A stretch of DNA of 53,539 nucleotides from an uncultured Eggerthellaceae bacterium (GTDB lineage Bacteria > Actinomycetota > Coriobacteriia > Coriobacteriales > Eggerthellaceae): contig CANOHY010000010.1 in the NCBI GenBank assembly GCA_947565915.1, positions 1 to 53,539 on the forward strand, in the 5' to 3' direction. Made by a program: the position numbers and the translations under genes. A model generated the notes under the pieces. That model had not been told where the DNA came from. It searched no databases and saw only the letters and a list, made by a program, of their open reading frames with translations. Positions within the stretch are counted from its first letter, which is position 1; each line of letters opens with the position of its first letter. Positions 8,211 to 16,706 of the stretch are shown here, piece by piece.

Positions 8211-8381
8211 TGGTGCCCGCGCGTCCCTCTCAGAACCACGGCTACCCTGTTCGTCAAAAGCATTCACTGGATGCTTTTGACGAATGCGGTCGCCTGGCGT
8301 CGCGCCTATGAAGTGAAAATCGCTGCTCGCGATTTTCGGATTTTGCGCGCCGACGGTTCTGAGAGGGATGCGCGGGCACCA
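8211..8381. repeat. 171-bp multi-branched inverted repeat between convergent genes
   Basis: The outer arms, 8211-8237 and 8355-8381, are 27 bases each and complementary at 26 positions; the remaining pair would be G-U in RNA. Inside are a 14-bp perfect stem with 7-base loop (8250-8284) and a 9-bp perfect stem with 5-base loop (8315-8337), plus CGTCG/GCGCGC pairing between them. It lies between menG and the TsaEBD-RimI gene, which converge. It could act as a bidirectional terminator or be a palindromic mobile element; it encodes no protein I recognise. Confidence 0.8.
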
Positions 8382-8404
8382 CTTCGCACTCTTCACTAGT
8401 AGGG

Positions 8405-11400
8405 CTAGTAGGGCTCATCGAGCGATGCGTGAGCTTGCGCATCGGCGGAAAGCGGGCTGAACTTGCCTTGCTTGAAGCGCTCGAGAGCCACCAACGCGAT
8501 CATGCCCGCGTTGTCGCCACAGCTCGCAAGCGGCGCCATAACCAGGCGCACGCCCATTTTCGCACACAGATCCTCGTAAGCTTCCCGTAGCGCCGGATTG
8601 GCCGCCACGCCACCTCCCAGACAGAAGACGCGGGCACCAGTTTGCTCGAGCGCGCTTCTAGCCTTTGCTATCTGCACATCGATAACCGCCTGTTGAAAGC
8701 TAGCGGCGATGTCTGGCATGCTCAATGGACGCCCCGCTTCACGCTCGCCTTGGATGTAGTTCACCACAGCCGTCTTCAGGCCCGAGAGCGAAAAGCGCAA
8801 GTCGTGGCTGTGCAACATGGCACGAGGGAAGGCAATGGCATCAGAATTGCCCCGAGCTGCGAGCTTCGAGATTATCGGACCGCCAGGGTAACCAAGACCG
8901 AGCGCTTTGGATACCTTGTCGAAGGCTTCGCCGACCGCATCGTCGATCGTGGAGCCGAGCGTGGTATAGCTTCCCCAATCCTGCAGATGCACCAGCAGCG
9001 TGTTGCCTCCCGAGATGAGCGAGGCCACAGCAGGCGGCGCGAAGTCGGCATCGGCAAGGCGGTTCGCATAGAGATGACCTTCCAGATGATTCACCTCGAT
9101 ATAGGGTATGCCCAGCGCCCAGGCAGCTCCCTTGGCAAAGGCAACGCCAACCACCAGGCCGCCAAGCAGCCCGGGGGCATAGGTAGCTGCGATTGCGTCG
9201 AGGCTTTGCCAGGGCACGCCGCATGCAAGCGCCTCTTCGCACACTCCGCAGATGGCCTCGACATGCTTGCGACTAGCAATTTCGGGAACCACGCCACCGA
9301 AGCGTGCATGGAAGTCGATCTGCGAGGCCACCACATCGCTCAGGAGGTGGCCTTCGCCATCGATCAGCGCCGCCGCCGTCTCGTCGCACGATGATTCGAT
9401 GGCCAAGATCAGCGGCTTTGGCCAAGGGCTTGAAATGGAGGTTGAGCACGCGACAGGCGTTGGCGGGGTGTTCGCTAAGCAAGATCGCGAACAAGGCGGC
9501 TGCAGCGAAGCGACTTGGCCGCCCGACGGTTCCTTACCATTAGCATGATTGGCAGGCTCAATTTCATGATGGACGATCTGCATGCCAGCCACATCGTGAG
9601 CTATTACGGGAAGAGGTCCGCTCATGATGCATGCGTCTTCGCCATCGCTGTAATAGCGAGGCCTCATGCCGACGGCTTCGAAACCCAATGCACGATAGAG
9701 GGCCTGGGCATCCTGATTGCTCGCGCGCACTTCCAGGGTCGTGCTCGTAGCGGCCAGGTTGCGCGCATCCTCGCCCACGCGCCCCAAAAGCTCTCGCGCT
9801 ACGCCACGCCTGCGCCAGCCAGGGCTCACTGCCACCTTGAGGATCTCCAGCAGGCCATCGGCTACCAACCCGCCAGCATAGCCAACAAGCTCGTCGCCCT
9901 CGAAGGCACCCCACCAAATGCGAAAGCGCTGGCCAAGGTCGTTCGCCAGCATCTGGAAATTCCATGCATCGCTGCTCATGCATTCCTGCTCAAGGGCTGC
10001 CACGGCGACGCAGTCGCCTATCTCCAGCGGCCGAAAGGAAACGCCTCCACCAAGCAAGGATTCGTTGCCGCAACCTCTTCTTGGCGCTGATGCCGAATGC
10101 ATCGTGACACGCGAGGTTGCAGACGTAGCTTCGAGGTCTTGCACGCCCGTTCTCAGATTCCGCTCAGATGCACTTGCCCTTCGGGCGCGCTCGTTCTCCT
10201 CTGCATCGGAGAGGCGCGTGTATACCGGCAGCACGCCAGCTGGACGAAACAGGAGGCGATCCAAGAGCTTTGCGCCGTTTTCGCGCAAACGCTCTTGAAA
10301 GGCCAAGAGCAAGCCTCTGCCCGTGCATTCCCAAAGCTTGTCCGATGCAATCTGACCTTTTCCCTCGAAGAGGTCGCGGTATTTCACCAAGCCATCTCCA
10401 GCAATGTGCAAGGTACGCGATGGGCCAAGCTCATCGGAGAAGGCCCTCGCCTTGATCACGTAGTCAGAGGATTGGCGCTCGATACCTGCATCGCTCAGCG
10501 AGAAACGTGCAGGATACACCTCCTTGCGCATGGCATCGGCGATAACCAGAAGCTCGCCGCACATGCCAGAAGCCTGCGCTTCCCACGCAATGGCGTCCAA
10601 AGTAGAAAGCCCTACCAAAGGCAGGTCAAGCGCTTGAGCTACGCCCTTTGCCGTGGCCACCGCAATGCGCACGCCCGTGAACGACCCCGGTCCGCGACCA
10701 ACGGCCACGCAGGCTAGCCGATTGCGTGCGATGCCAACTTGATCGAGCAGCTCGTCGATGGCCGGAAGAAGCGTGGTATTGCTTTGGCGATGCGCCGCAA
10801 TCTGCCGCGTGGCAACGGGCACGACCGCCATTGATTGCAGGTCGAGGGCACCCACGCCGATGGAAACGACCTCGTTGGCTGTATCGAAAGCGAGCACAAA
10901 GCCACTAGTTGCGCTCGCAACCGCATCCTCGATGCCCGCTATCGCTTCCCCATGCGTCCAACTGCGAAGATGGCGCTGTTCCAATTCACGCTCGCTCGTC
11001 TCGGCACGCAGCTCAGCTTTCGCAACTCCGCCTTGCAAGGCATTCTCGAATGCTGTCAGCAGCTCTTCGCCTCGACGCCCTTGCGCGTCGATGCGAAGAG
11101 CACGGCCGTCTTCGCCACTTCTCGAAATGTCGATGCCCAGATAATCATCGAAAGCATCGGGGAACTTCTCAGCCCACTCGACGAAGCACACGCCTTCGCC
11201 ATCCAGATACTCTGCAAAACCGATGTCCTCGAGCTGGTCGGGTTCATCCAAGCGGTAGAGGTCGAAATGGAACAGCGGAAGGCGTCCACCCTCATAGGAA
11301 AGAACGATGTTGAATGTGGGGCTAATCGGTGCATCGGCTATGCCCAACCCAGTGGCCACCCCTTGCACGAACTGGGTCTTTCCCGCGCCAAGATCGCCAG

Positions 11401-11497
11401 AGAGAAGAACCACATCGCCTGGCAGCAAGAGGTCGGCCAGGATCCGGCCAAGCTCTCGAGTCTCAGAAGCGTTCTCTGTCGATACCGCAAATCCCAT
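8405..11497 (-). CDS. tsaE-tsaB-rimI-tsaD: Four-domain fusion TsaE-TsaB-RimI-TsaD
   Basis: One uninterrupted frame joins four proteins that are normally separate. Numbering from the upstream GTG at 11515: residues ~8-160 are TsaE, the ATPase of tRNA t6A synthesis (Walker A GDLGAGKT at 40-47). Residues ~205-435 are TsaB, the dimerisation subunit (FDTANEVVSIGV and GRGPGSFTGVRIA). Residues ~492-633 are RimI, the N-acetyltransferase of ribosomal protein S18 (VSPGWRRRGVARELL, then ALYRALGF). Residues ~700-1036 are TsaD, the threonylcarbamoyltransferase (ESSCDETAAA, the HLEGH metal motif at 810-814, SGGNT). Linkers of 40-70 residues are low-complexity. I prefer the ATG at 11495-11497 because TsaE homologues begin about there. 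All catalytic motifs look intact, so the fusion is probably functional. Confidence 0.95.
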   Translation of the reverse strand: MGFAVSTENASETRELGRILADLLLPGDVVLLSGDLGAGKTQFVQGVATGLGIADAPISPTFNIVLSYEGGRLPLFHFDLYRLDEPDQLEDIGFAEYLDGEGVCFVEWAEKFPDAFDDYLGIDISRSGEDGRALRIDAQGRRGEELLTAFENALQGGVAKAELRAETSERELEQRHLRSWTHGEAIAGIEDAVASATSGFVLAFDTANEVVSIGVGALDLQSMAVVPVATRQIAAHRQSNTTLLPAIDELLDQVGIARNRLACVAVGRGPGSFTGVRIAVATAKGVAQALDLPLVGLSTLDAIAWEAQASGMCGELLVIADAMRKEVYPARFSLSDAGIERQSSDYVIKARAFSDELGPSRTLHIAGDGLVKYRDLFEGKGQIASDKLWECTGRGLLLAFQERLRENGAKLLDRLLFRPAGVLPVYTRLSDAEENERARRASASERNLRTGVQDLEATSATSRVTMHSASAPRRGCGNESLLGGGVSFRPLEIGDCVAVAALEQECMSSDAWNFQMLANDLGQRFRIWWGAFEGDELVGYAGGLVADGLLEILKVAVSPGWRRRGVARELLGRVGEDARNLAATSTTLEVRASNQDAQALYRALGFEAVGMRPRYYSDGEDACIMSGPLPVIAHDVAGMQIVHHEIEPANHANGKEPSGGQVASLQPPCSRSCLANTPPTPVACSTSISSPWPKPLILAIESSCDETAAALIDGEGHLLSDVVASQIDFHARFGGVVPEIASRKHVEAICGVCEEALACGVPWQSLDAIAATYAPGLLGGLVVGVAFAKGAAWALGIPYIEVNHLEGHLYANRLADADFAPPAVASLISGGNTLLVHLQDWGSYTTLGSTIDDAVGEAFDKVSKALGLGYPGGPIISKLAARGNSDAIAFPRAMLHSHDLRFSLSGLKTAVVNYIQGEREAGRPLSMPDIAASFQQAVIDVQIAKARSALEQTGARVFCLGGGVAANPALREAYEDLCAKMGVRLVMAPLASCGDNAGMIALVALERFKQGKFSPLSADAQAHASLDEPY

Positions 11498-11627
11498 GGG
11501 CCCATGATATAGCACCGGGCGTGTTCTCGGTCATTCGCATTCGCTATAGGGCCTGTCCATGCACACGAGACGCACATGCATGAGTTAGACGATATGAGCT
11601 GTTTGCAAGAGCAGTTTCCTTGGCAGG

Positions 11628-12599
11628 CTATTCGATGGAGGGAATGGCCACGATGAAATTCGCGCCGCCTTCGGGCAGGTTCACGGCCTCGATGATGCCA
11701 TCGTGCTGATCGACGATGGATTTCACGATGGCAAGGCCAAGGCCCGTACCACCGGTGGTGCGCGCACGCGACATATCAGCGCGATAGAAGCGGTCGAATA
11801 GCAGCTGCGGATCGATATCGCCAAAGCCCACGCCATCGTCCTTCACCTGGATGACCGAATTGCCATGCAAGCCAGACAGCTCGATAGTGATATGCCCACC
11901 AGGATCTATGAAGCGGCTCGCATTCTCAATCAAGTTGGTAAGCGCCTCGCTGATGCGATCGCGGTCGCCCAGGATGTCGGGCGCCTCTCCCACGATGCTC
12001 ACGTTGGCACCGCGTTCCTCGAGCAGCGAGTGAAGCGCATCCACCACTCCCTGCGCCAACTCGCGCAAGTTGATGCGCCGCAGCTCCTCGGCTACGGTTT
12101 GCGTGTTCTCGATGCGCTGCAGTTGCAGAAGATTGTTCACGAGCCGCGACAGCCGCTCGGCTTCGGAGATGATGATGCCTGTGAATCGCACGCGCATATC
12201 TTCGGGCAAATCGGGATCCTCGAGCATCTCTGCATTTCCGCGAATGGCCGTAAGGGGCGTGCGCAGCTCGTGGGCCACATCGCTCACGAATTCGGACTGC
12301 CGTTGGTTCTCGCGCGAGATATCCGCTTGCTGCGCTTCGAGCTTCTCAACGAGCTCCTGCATGGACTCCGAAAGCTCGTCGGCTTCATGCATGCGACCAT
12401 CAGCCTCGAACTTCACGGGCACACCGGCGCGATAGGCACGCGTTTTAAGCAGCAACAAGCGCAGGGGCTCGGCGATGTAGTAGCCGATGATGAGGCTGAG
12501 CACATAGATGACGCAGGTCACCGGTATGGCAATGAGGATCGATGTCCAGGGCAAATCGTAGAGCAGCATGCCCACCACGATGACGAGCCCCATTGCCAT
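11628..12599 (-). CDS. Membrane sensor histidine kinase
   Basis: This is the sensor half of a two-component pair with the response regulator just upstream. It has a transmembrane helix near residues 21-43 and a HAMP-like linker. The H-box SDVAHELRTPLTAIRGN places the phospho-accepting His at 110. The ATP-binding domain has the N box (NLIENASRF), G1 (DDGVGFG) and G2 (GGTGLGLAIVK). The in-frame sequence continues upstream without a stop to 12659, and those codons encode the first half of an obvious first transmembrane helix. However, that stretch contains no ATG, GTG or TTG. The annotated ATG at 12597-12599 would cut that helix, so the true start is unclear. The signal sensed is unknown. Confidence 0.9.
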   Translation of the reverse strand: MAMGLVIVVGMLLYDLPWTSILIAIPVTCVIYVLSLIIGYYIAEPLRLLLLKTRAYRAGVPVKFEADGRMHEADELSESMQELVEKLEAQQADISRENQRQSEFVSDVAHELRTPLTAIRGNAEMLEDPDLPEDMRVRFTGIIISEAERLSRLVNNLLQLQRIENTQTVAEELRRINLRELAQGVVDALHSLLEERGANVSIVGEAPDILGDRDRISEALTNLIENASRFIDPGGHITIELSGLHGNSVIQVKDDGVGFGDIDPQLLFDRFYRADMSRARTTGGTGLGLAIVKSIVDQHDGIIEAVNLPEGGANFIVAIPSIE

Positions 12600-12646
12600 G
12601 ATGGCAAGAAGTGTTGCGAGCAGTGCGAAGTATGTTTGTAAGCGCT

Positions 12647-13342
12647 TTATTGCTTGAACCTATAACCGTAACCGCGAATCGTTTCCACCAGGCCAGGATC
12701 GTAGCCTGCTTGCTCGATTTTATCACGCAGTCGCTTGATGTGCGTGTCGACCGTCTTGGTTTCAGTCAGGTATTCCCAGCCCCAAGCCTCACGCAGCAAG
12801 TCCTCGCGCGAAACCACCTTGCCCGCGCTCTTCATAAGGCTTGCCAGCAACTCGAACTCGCGAGGCGTGAGGTCGAGTGCGCCTTTCTCGCCCTTGGCTG
12901 TATGGGCATCTTCGTCAAGGGTGATGCCCCCTGCGGTGATCGTGCGCACGGTATTGGGGAAATCGCCACCCGGTCCGCGACGCAAGAGCGCATGGATGCG
13001 AGCTGTGAGTTCGCGCACACCGAAGGGCTTGGCCAAGTAGTCGTCGGCACCAAGTTCCAAACCTACGACCTTGTCCAGCTCGGTATCGCGCGCGGAAAGG
13101 AAGAGCACCGGCGCTGACGTGAACGAGCGCAGGCGACGGCAAAGCTCGTAGCCATCCATGCCTGGCAGCATTATGTCCAAGACGAATAGGTCGTATTGGT
13201 TCTTTCGTCCCAGAGCCAAGGCATCCTCACCGTTGTCGGACACATCGACGGTGTAGCCTTCCTTGCGCAAAGCGTAGCCAACGAACTCCGTGATGGAGCT
13301 CTCATCGTCGACAACAAGAATGCGTTTGTTGGTATTCGTCAT
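12647..13342 (-). CDS. OmpR/PhoB-family response regulator
   Basis: The 231-residue protein has a receiver domain (RILVVDDES, phospho-acceptor Asp56 in LFVLDIMLPGMDG, conserved Lys in LAKPFG). A winged-helix DNA-binding domain follows, with LTPREFELL and RGYGYRF. The start at 13342 is preceded by GGAG at good spacing; a longer start at 13369 has none. Its stop overlaps the in-frame extension of the kinase gene, so the two are co-transcribed. An 18-bp perfect palindrome upstream may be its own operator. Confidence 0.93.
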   Translation of the reverse strand: MTNTNKRILVVDDESSITEFVGYALRKEGYTVDVSDNGEDALALGRKNQYDLFVLDIMLPGMDGYELCRRLRSFTSAPVLFLSARDTELDKVVGLELGADDYLAKPFGVRELTARIHALLRRGPGGDFPNTVRTITAGGITLDEDAHTAKGEKGALDLTPREFELLASLMKSAGKVVSREDLLREAWGWEYLTETKTVDTHIKRLRDKIEQAGYDPGLVETIRGYGYRFKQ

Positions 13343-13419
13343 GTCCCACTCCATTTCCCCAGCCGCCATAAGCGCGTTGGCGGTTCCCTCAATTGCTGTT
13401 TTGCATTATCTTCATATGC

Positions 13420-13437
13420 ACGTCATCATGATGACGT
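13420..13437. promoter_or_regulatory. 18-bp perfect palindrome between response regulator and coaX
   Basis: ACGTCATCATGATGACGT reads the same on both strands. It lies just upstream of a GATAAT -10-like box for the minus-strand regulator gene (13405-13410), overlapping where a -35 box would be. It is a good candidate operator for the divergent regulator operon or for coaX. Confidence 0.55.
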
Positions 13438-13480
13438 TAAACCAACGCTGTTAAGCATTGCTTGGAGGTTTGTAAGCATC

Positions 13481-14257
13481 ATGTTACTCGCCATAGACGT
13501 GGGCAATACGCAGACAGTCATCGGCATATTCGCTGATGAAGAGCTAGAAACCATGTGGCGCATCGCCACGAACAAGGTCGATACCGCCGATGAGCTTGGC
13601 ATGAAGCTTCGACAGTTGATGCTCGCAGGCGGCTATGAGCCGAGCTCCGTGAAAGGGTGCGTCATCGCCTCGGTGGTGCCTTCGCTTGCAAACGCATGGG
13701 AGGCTTGCATTCATCAGCTCTTCGACGTGAACCCTATCGCCTGCACTGCCAAAAGCGCTGGCGACCTCTTCGAGACTACCTACGCCAATCCCTCAGAGAT
13801 AGGATCAGACCGTATTGCCGACACAGTGGCGGCGAAGCAGATCTATGGGGCGCCTGTGCTGGTGGTGGATTTCGGCACCGCTACCAATATTGAAGTGATT
13901 GACCGGGACGGATTCTTCGTGGGCGGCGTCATTGCACCAGGTCTTGAGACTTCAGCCAAGGCGCTTTTCAGCCATGCAACCAAGCTTCCCGCAATCGAGC
14001 TTGCAGACCCAGGCAGCGTGATCGGCAAGAGCACCGCGCATGCCATGCGCGCAGGCATCGTTTATGGAGAAGCCGACCGCGTGGACGGGTTCGTGCGACG
14101 TATCTGGAGAGAATTGGGCTACCAAACTCCGGTTGTTGCAACGGGCGGTCTTGCGGAAGCGATGACCCCTCTCTGCGAAACCGTGACGCACCTCAACCCA
14201 CAGCTCACCCTGGAAGGGCTTCGCCTGGTCTACAAGCAATGCAACAGAACTTTCTAA
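13481..14257 (+). CDS. coaX: Type III pantothenate kinase
   Basis: CoaX catalyses ATP-dependent phosphorylation of pantothenate, the first step of coenzyme A synthesis. The 258-residue product has the ASKHA-fold phosphate motif LLAIDVGNTQTVIGIF at the N-terminus. The pantothenate/adenosine motifs GSDRIADTVAA and VVDFGTATNIEVID and the GGVIAPGLE loop follow. The frame is open well upstream, to 13196, but the ATG at 13481 starts the conserved motif and has GGAGG 12 bases before it. It is divergent from the two-component genes and followed by a structured repeat. Confidence 0.94.
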   Translation: MLLAIDVGNTQTVIGIFADEELETMWRIATNKVDTADELGMKLRQLMLAGGYEPSSVKGCVIASVVPSLANAWEACIHQLFDVNPIACTAKSAGDLFETTYANPSEIGSDRIADTVAAKQIYGAPVLVVDFGTATNIEVIDRDGFFVGGVIAPGLETSAKALFSHATKLPAIELADPGSVIGKSTAHAMRAGIVYGEADRVDGFVRRIWRELGYQTPVVATGGLAEAMTPLCETVTHLNPQLTLEGLRLVYKQCNRTF

Positions 14258-14295
14258 GGGTGTTCCCGAGCCAAGGCTTCATCAACGCGCGCTGC

Positions 14296-14393
14296 TTTGG
14301 CTTCGCACCCATGCGCAACGGCGAAATCTGTAACGAACAAGTACCTCGCTTCAACCTGCCTGAGATTTCACCTGCGCATGTGGGCTGCAGAAT
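14296..14393. repeat. Stem-loop repeat, copy 1
   Basis: Arms CCCATGCGCAACGGCGAAAT... (14308-14329) and its imperfect complement (14363-14384) form a ~20-bp stem with a ~33-base loop. A second copy lies at 21970-22068. The two copies share arms and the flank GTGGGCTGCAGAATC, and differ inside the stem in a way that keeps pairing. It sits between the convergent coaX and bioY genes. Confidence 0.75.
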
Positions 14394-14453
14394 CAGCAGC
14401 GTCACGCCAATGAAGCCTTGGCTCGAGTTGCAGCTTCACGCTTCTCCAAGAAG

Positions 14454-15038
14454 CTATCGGCCGATGGCCCTTACCACCACGCGTGCTGCACCAGTGGCAA
14501 TCAGCACCTTGATGAAGTCGAGCACAACGAAGGGCGCCACGGTGACGAGGAACGACTGCAGTGGCGTGACACCTGCCATCACCATGTACCACAACCATCC
14601 ACCCACATACGATACAGCGGTGAACACCACTCCAGAGAGCACGCCTGTCGCGAACCCATCGATGCCACGCCGACGAAACAGCCATAGCACCAGGGCAGCT
14701 AGCGGCACAGCAACAAGGTAGGCCCATATGAAGCCAGCCGTTGGCCCCAAAAGCACGCCGATTCCGCCACGCATGCCCGAGAACACCGGCAACCCCACGA
14801 CACCCAGCAGCACATAGCCGAAGATAACGGCAACTGCCTGGCGTGGCGAGAGGATCTGAATCATGAAGGGCATGGCGAGCATCTGCAGCGTGAATGGTAT
14901 AGGACCCACAGGAATGGTCACATTGGCGCAAACGGCGACGAGCGCAATCGAAAGCGCGCAGAACACCGCCGATCGGCTCGGCGAGCCGGTATCGGCCAAC
15001 GCCTTCACGGGCTTTCTCTCGATGGTCGCGGATTCCAT
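14454..15038 (-). CDS. bioY: Biotin transporter S-component BioY
   Basis: BioY is the substrate-binding membrane subunit of an ECF-type biotin importer. The ~194-residue product has six hydrophobic segments. It shows the family features IPVGPIPFTLQMLA near residues 40-55, GLPVFSGMRGGIGVLLGPTAGF in the middle and a late GVTPLQSF. The chosen ATG at 15036-15038 follows GGGGAGAGG at ideal spacing; an upstream ATG at 15065 adds nine residues. It follows the MATE gene by 30 bases and the same transcription unit contains birA, which attaches biotin to proteins. No EcfA/T genes are present here. Confidence 0.94.
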   Translation of the reverse strand: MESATIERKPVKALADTGSPSRSAVFCALSIALVAVCANVTIPVGPIPFTLQMLAMPFMIQILSPRQAVAVIFGYVLLGVVGLPVFSGMRGGIGVLLGPTAGFIWAYLVAVPLAALVLWLFRRRGIDGFATGVLSGVVFTAVSYVGGWLWYMVMAGVTPLQSFLVTVAPFVVLDFIKVLIATGAARVVVRAIGR

Positions 15039-15068
15039 TCGCCTCTCCCCTTCTCGTGCGAGCAAACC

Positions 15069-16595
15069 TCATGCAGCACTTGCTGCCGAAGCTCCTTTCG
15101 CGCTGCGCTTCGGGTCGACCTTCGCGCGCAGATGCTTGAACTCGACTCGGTCGAAGCCCCAGGTGACTATCGCTGCGAGCAAATCCGATACCGGCGTGGC
15201 AATGTAGATAGCGTCCAAGCCCGAAATGATGTTCGAAGATACGAACGGCAAAAGCTCGGGCAATATGAACAGCAGCGGCAGAAGGAATAGGATCTGGCGC
15301 GTGAGCGACAGCAATGCCGACTTCAACGGCTGTCCCGTGGCTTGGAAGTAGTTAGAACCCACCATCTGGAATCCTACAATGGGGAACATGCACACCTGGA
15401 TGCGCAAAGCCAGCGCTGTGAAACTGACGAGACTGTCGTCGGTGATGCCGAAGATGTTCACAATGGGCTCGGCGAAGATTATGGTAGCAAGCATCATCAC
15501 CAGGCCCAACCCAGCAGCGCCCACCATGCCGTCGATCCAGGCGGTGCGCACGCGCTTGAAGTTGCCCGACCCGTAATTGAAGCCAAGTATCGGCTGGATT
15601 GCGATGGCCGTGCCAATCAAGGGCGTGATGACCAGCATGGTGACGCGCATCACAAGGCCGATTGAAGCGAGGGCGTTCTCGGAGCCGATGGGATGCAGCG
15701 CTCCATACTTCACCAGCAAGAAGTTGGTAGCGAACGTGAGCACCGCAGAGCCGATCTGCATGACGAAGCTCGATATGCCAAGCGCGCAAATCTTACCGCA
15801 AAGCTTCCAGTCGATACGCATGCATTTAACGCGAAGCTTCAAAGGCACGCCCTTGGTGAACACGAAGTACCACAGCACCGATATGCACGAGCAAGCTTGG
15901 CCGCATACCGTGGCCAGCGCACTTCCCGGCACGCCCATGCCCATAACCATCACGAAGATGTAGTTGAAGATAACGCACGCAACGGCGCCCACCACCATGG
16001 TTAGCAGCGCGCGATTCGGCGCGCCGGCCGTGCGGATGAAGTTGTTGATGCCGAAGCCCACGCATTGCAAGATGTAGCCATAGCTGATGATGCGCAAGAA
16101 CACCTTTGCGCTCTCGCGCACATCGTCGGTTGCCGACGAGAACGTGAGCAACGCCTCGAACACCACAGGAATCGAGGCGCAGATGATCACGACGAACCAC
16201 AGCACAAAGCAAAGCGAGAACGTGTTTCCCAGCACCTTCTCGGCAAGGTCGCGGCGCTTCTCGCCCAACTTGAGCGATGCCAGCGCATTGCCACCAACGC
16301 CCACCATGGAAGCAAGCGCAATGAAGACGCACATCGTGGGCATGGCGACCTGCGTGGTGGCCAAGCCTATCTCGCCCACCGCCTGTCCCAAAAACAGCGC
16401 ATCGATTAGGTTGTAGGCCGCATTCACCATGATTCCCACGATGGAAGGGATGGCGAACTCCACTATCAGCTTGGGAATGGACGCGCTTCCAAGGCGCGTC
16501 ACCTTCTCCTCGTCGCGCTTTGCTGACTCTTGCTCGCGCTCAGCTTTCCGCTGGGTTTCCGCCAGCTGCTCGTTTTCTCTCTTGCCCTGCTCCAT
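15069..16595 (-). CDS. MATE-family efflux transporter
   Basis: This 508-residue, 12-helix sodium- or proton-driven exporter resembles the MepA/DinF-like branch of MATE. The N-terminal ~32 residues are a highly charged Glu/Lys/Arg-rich cytoplasmic extension. Then come IPKLIVEFAIPSIVGIMVNAAYNLIDALFLGQ, the first helix and loop typical of the family, and a repeated second half with LGFNYGSGNFKRVR. It lies between birA and bioY on the same strand. The ribosome site is GAGGTTGTGAC before the ATG. The substrate cannot be deduced. Confidence 0.9.
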   Translation of the reverse strand: MEQGKRENEQLAETQRKAEREQESAKRDEEKVTRLGSASIPKLIVEFAIPSIVGIMVNAAYNLIDALFLGQAVGEIGLATTQVAMPTMCVFIALASMVGVGGNALASLKLGEKRRDLAEKVLGNTFSLCFVLWFVVIICASIPVVFEALLTFSSATDDVRESAKVFLRIISYGYILQCVGFGINNFIRTAGAPNRALLTMVVGAVACVIFNYIFVMVMGMGVPGSALATVCGQACSCISVLWYFVFTKGVPLKLRVKCMRIDWKLCGKICALGISSFVMQIGSAVLTFATNFLLVKYGALHPIGSENALASIGLVMRVTMLVITPLIGTAIAIQPILGFNYGSGNFKRVRTAWIDGMVGAAGLGLVMMLATIIFAEPIVNIFGITDDSLVSFTALALRIQVCMFPIVGFQMVGSNYFQATGQPLKSALLSLTRQILFLLPLLFILPELLPFVSSNIISGLDAIYIATPVSDLLAAIVTWGFDRVEFKHLRAKVDPKRSAKGASAASAA

Positions 16596-16706
16596 GTCAC
16601 AACCTCAACACGCAAAAAAGCGCCTAGGCGCTTCGCTTCGAAACCTCTGCCTTCATACTGCTGAGCATCGCCGATTCGGCTAGAACCCGCTCGAAGATGC
16701 CTGCCG

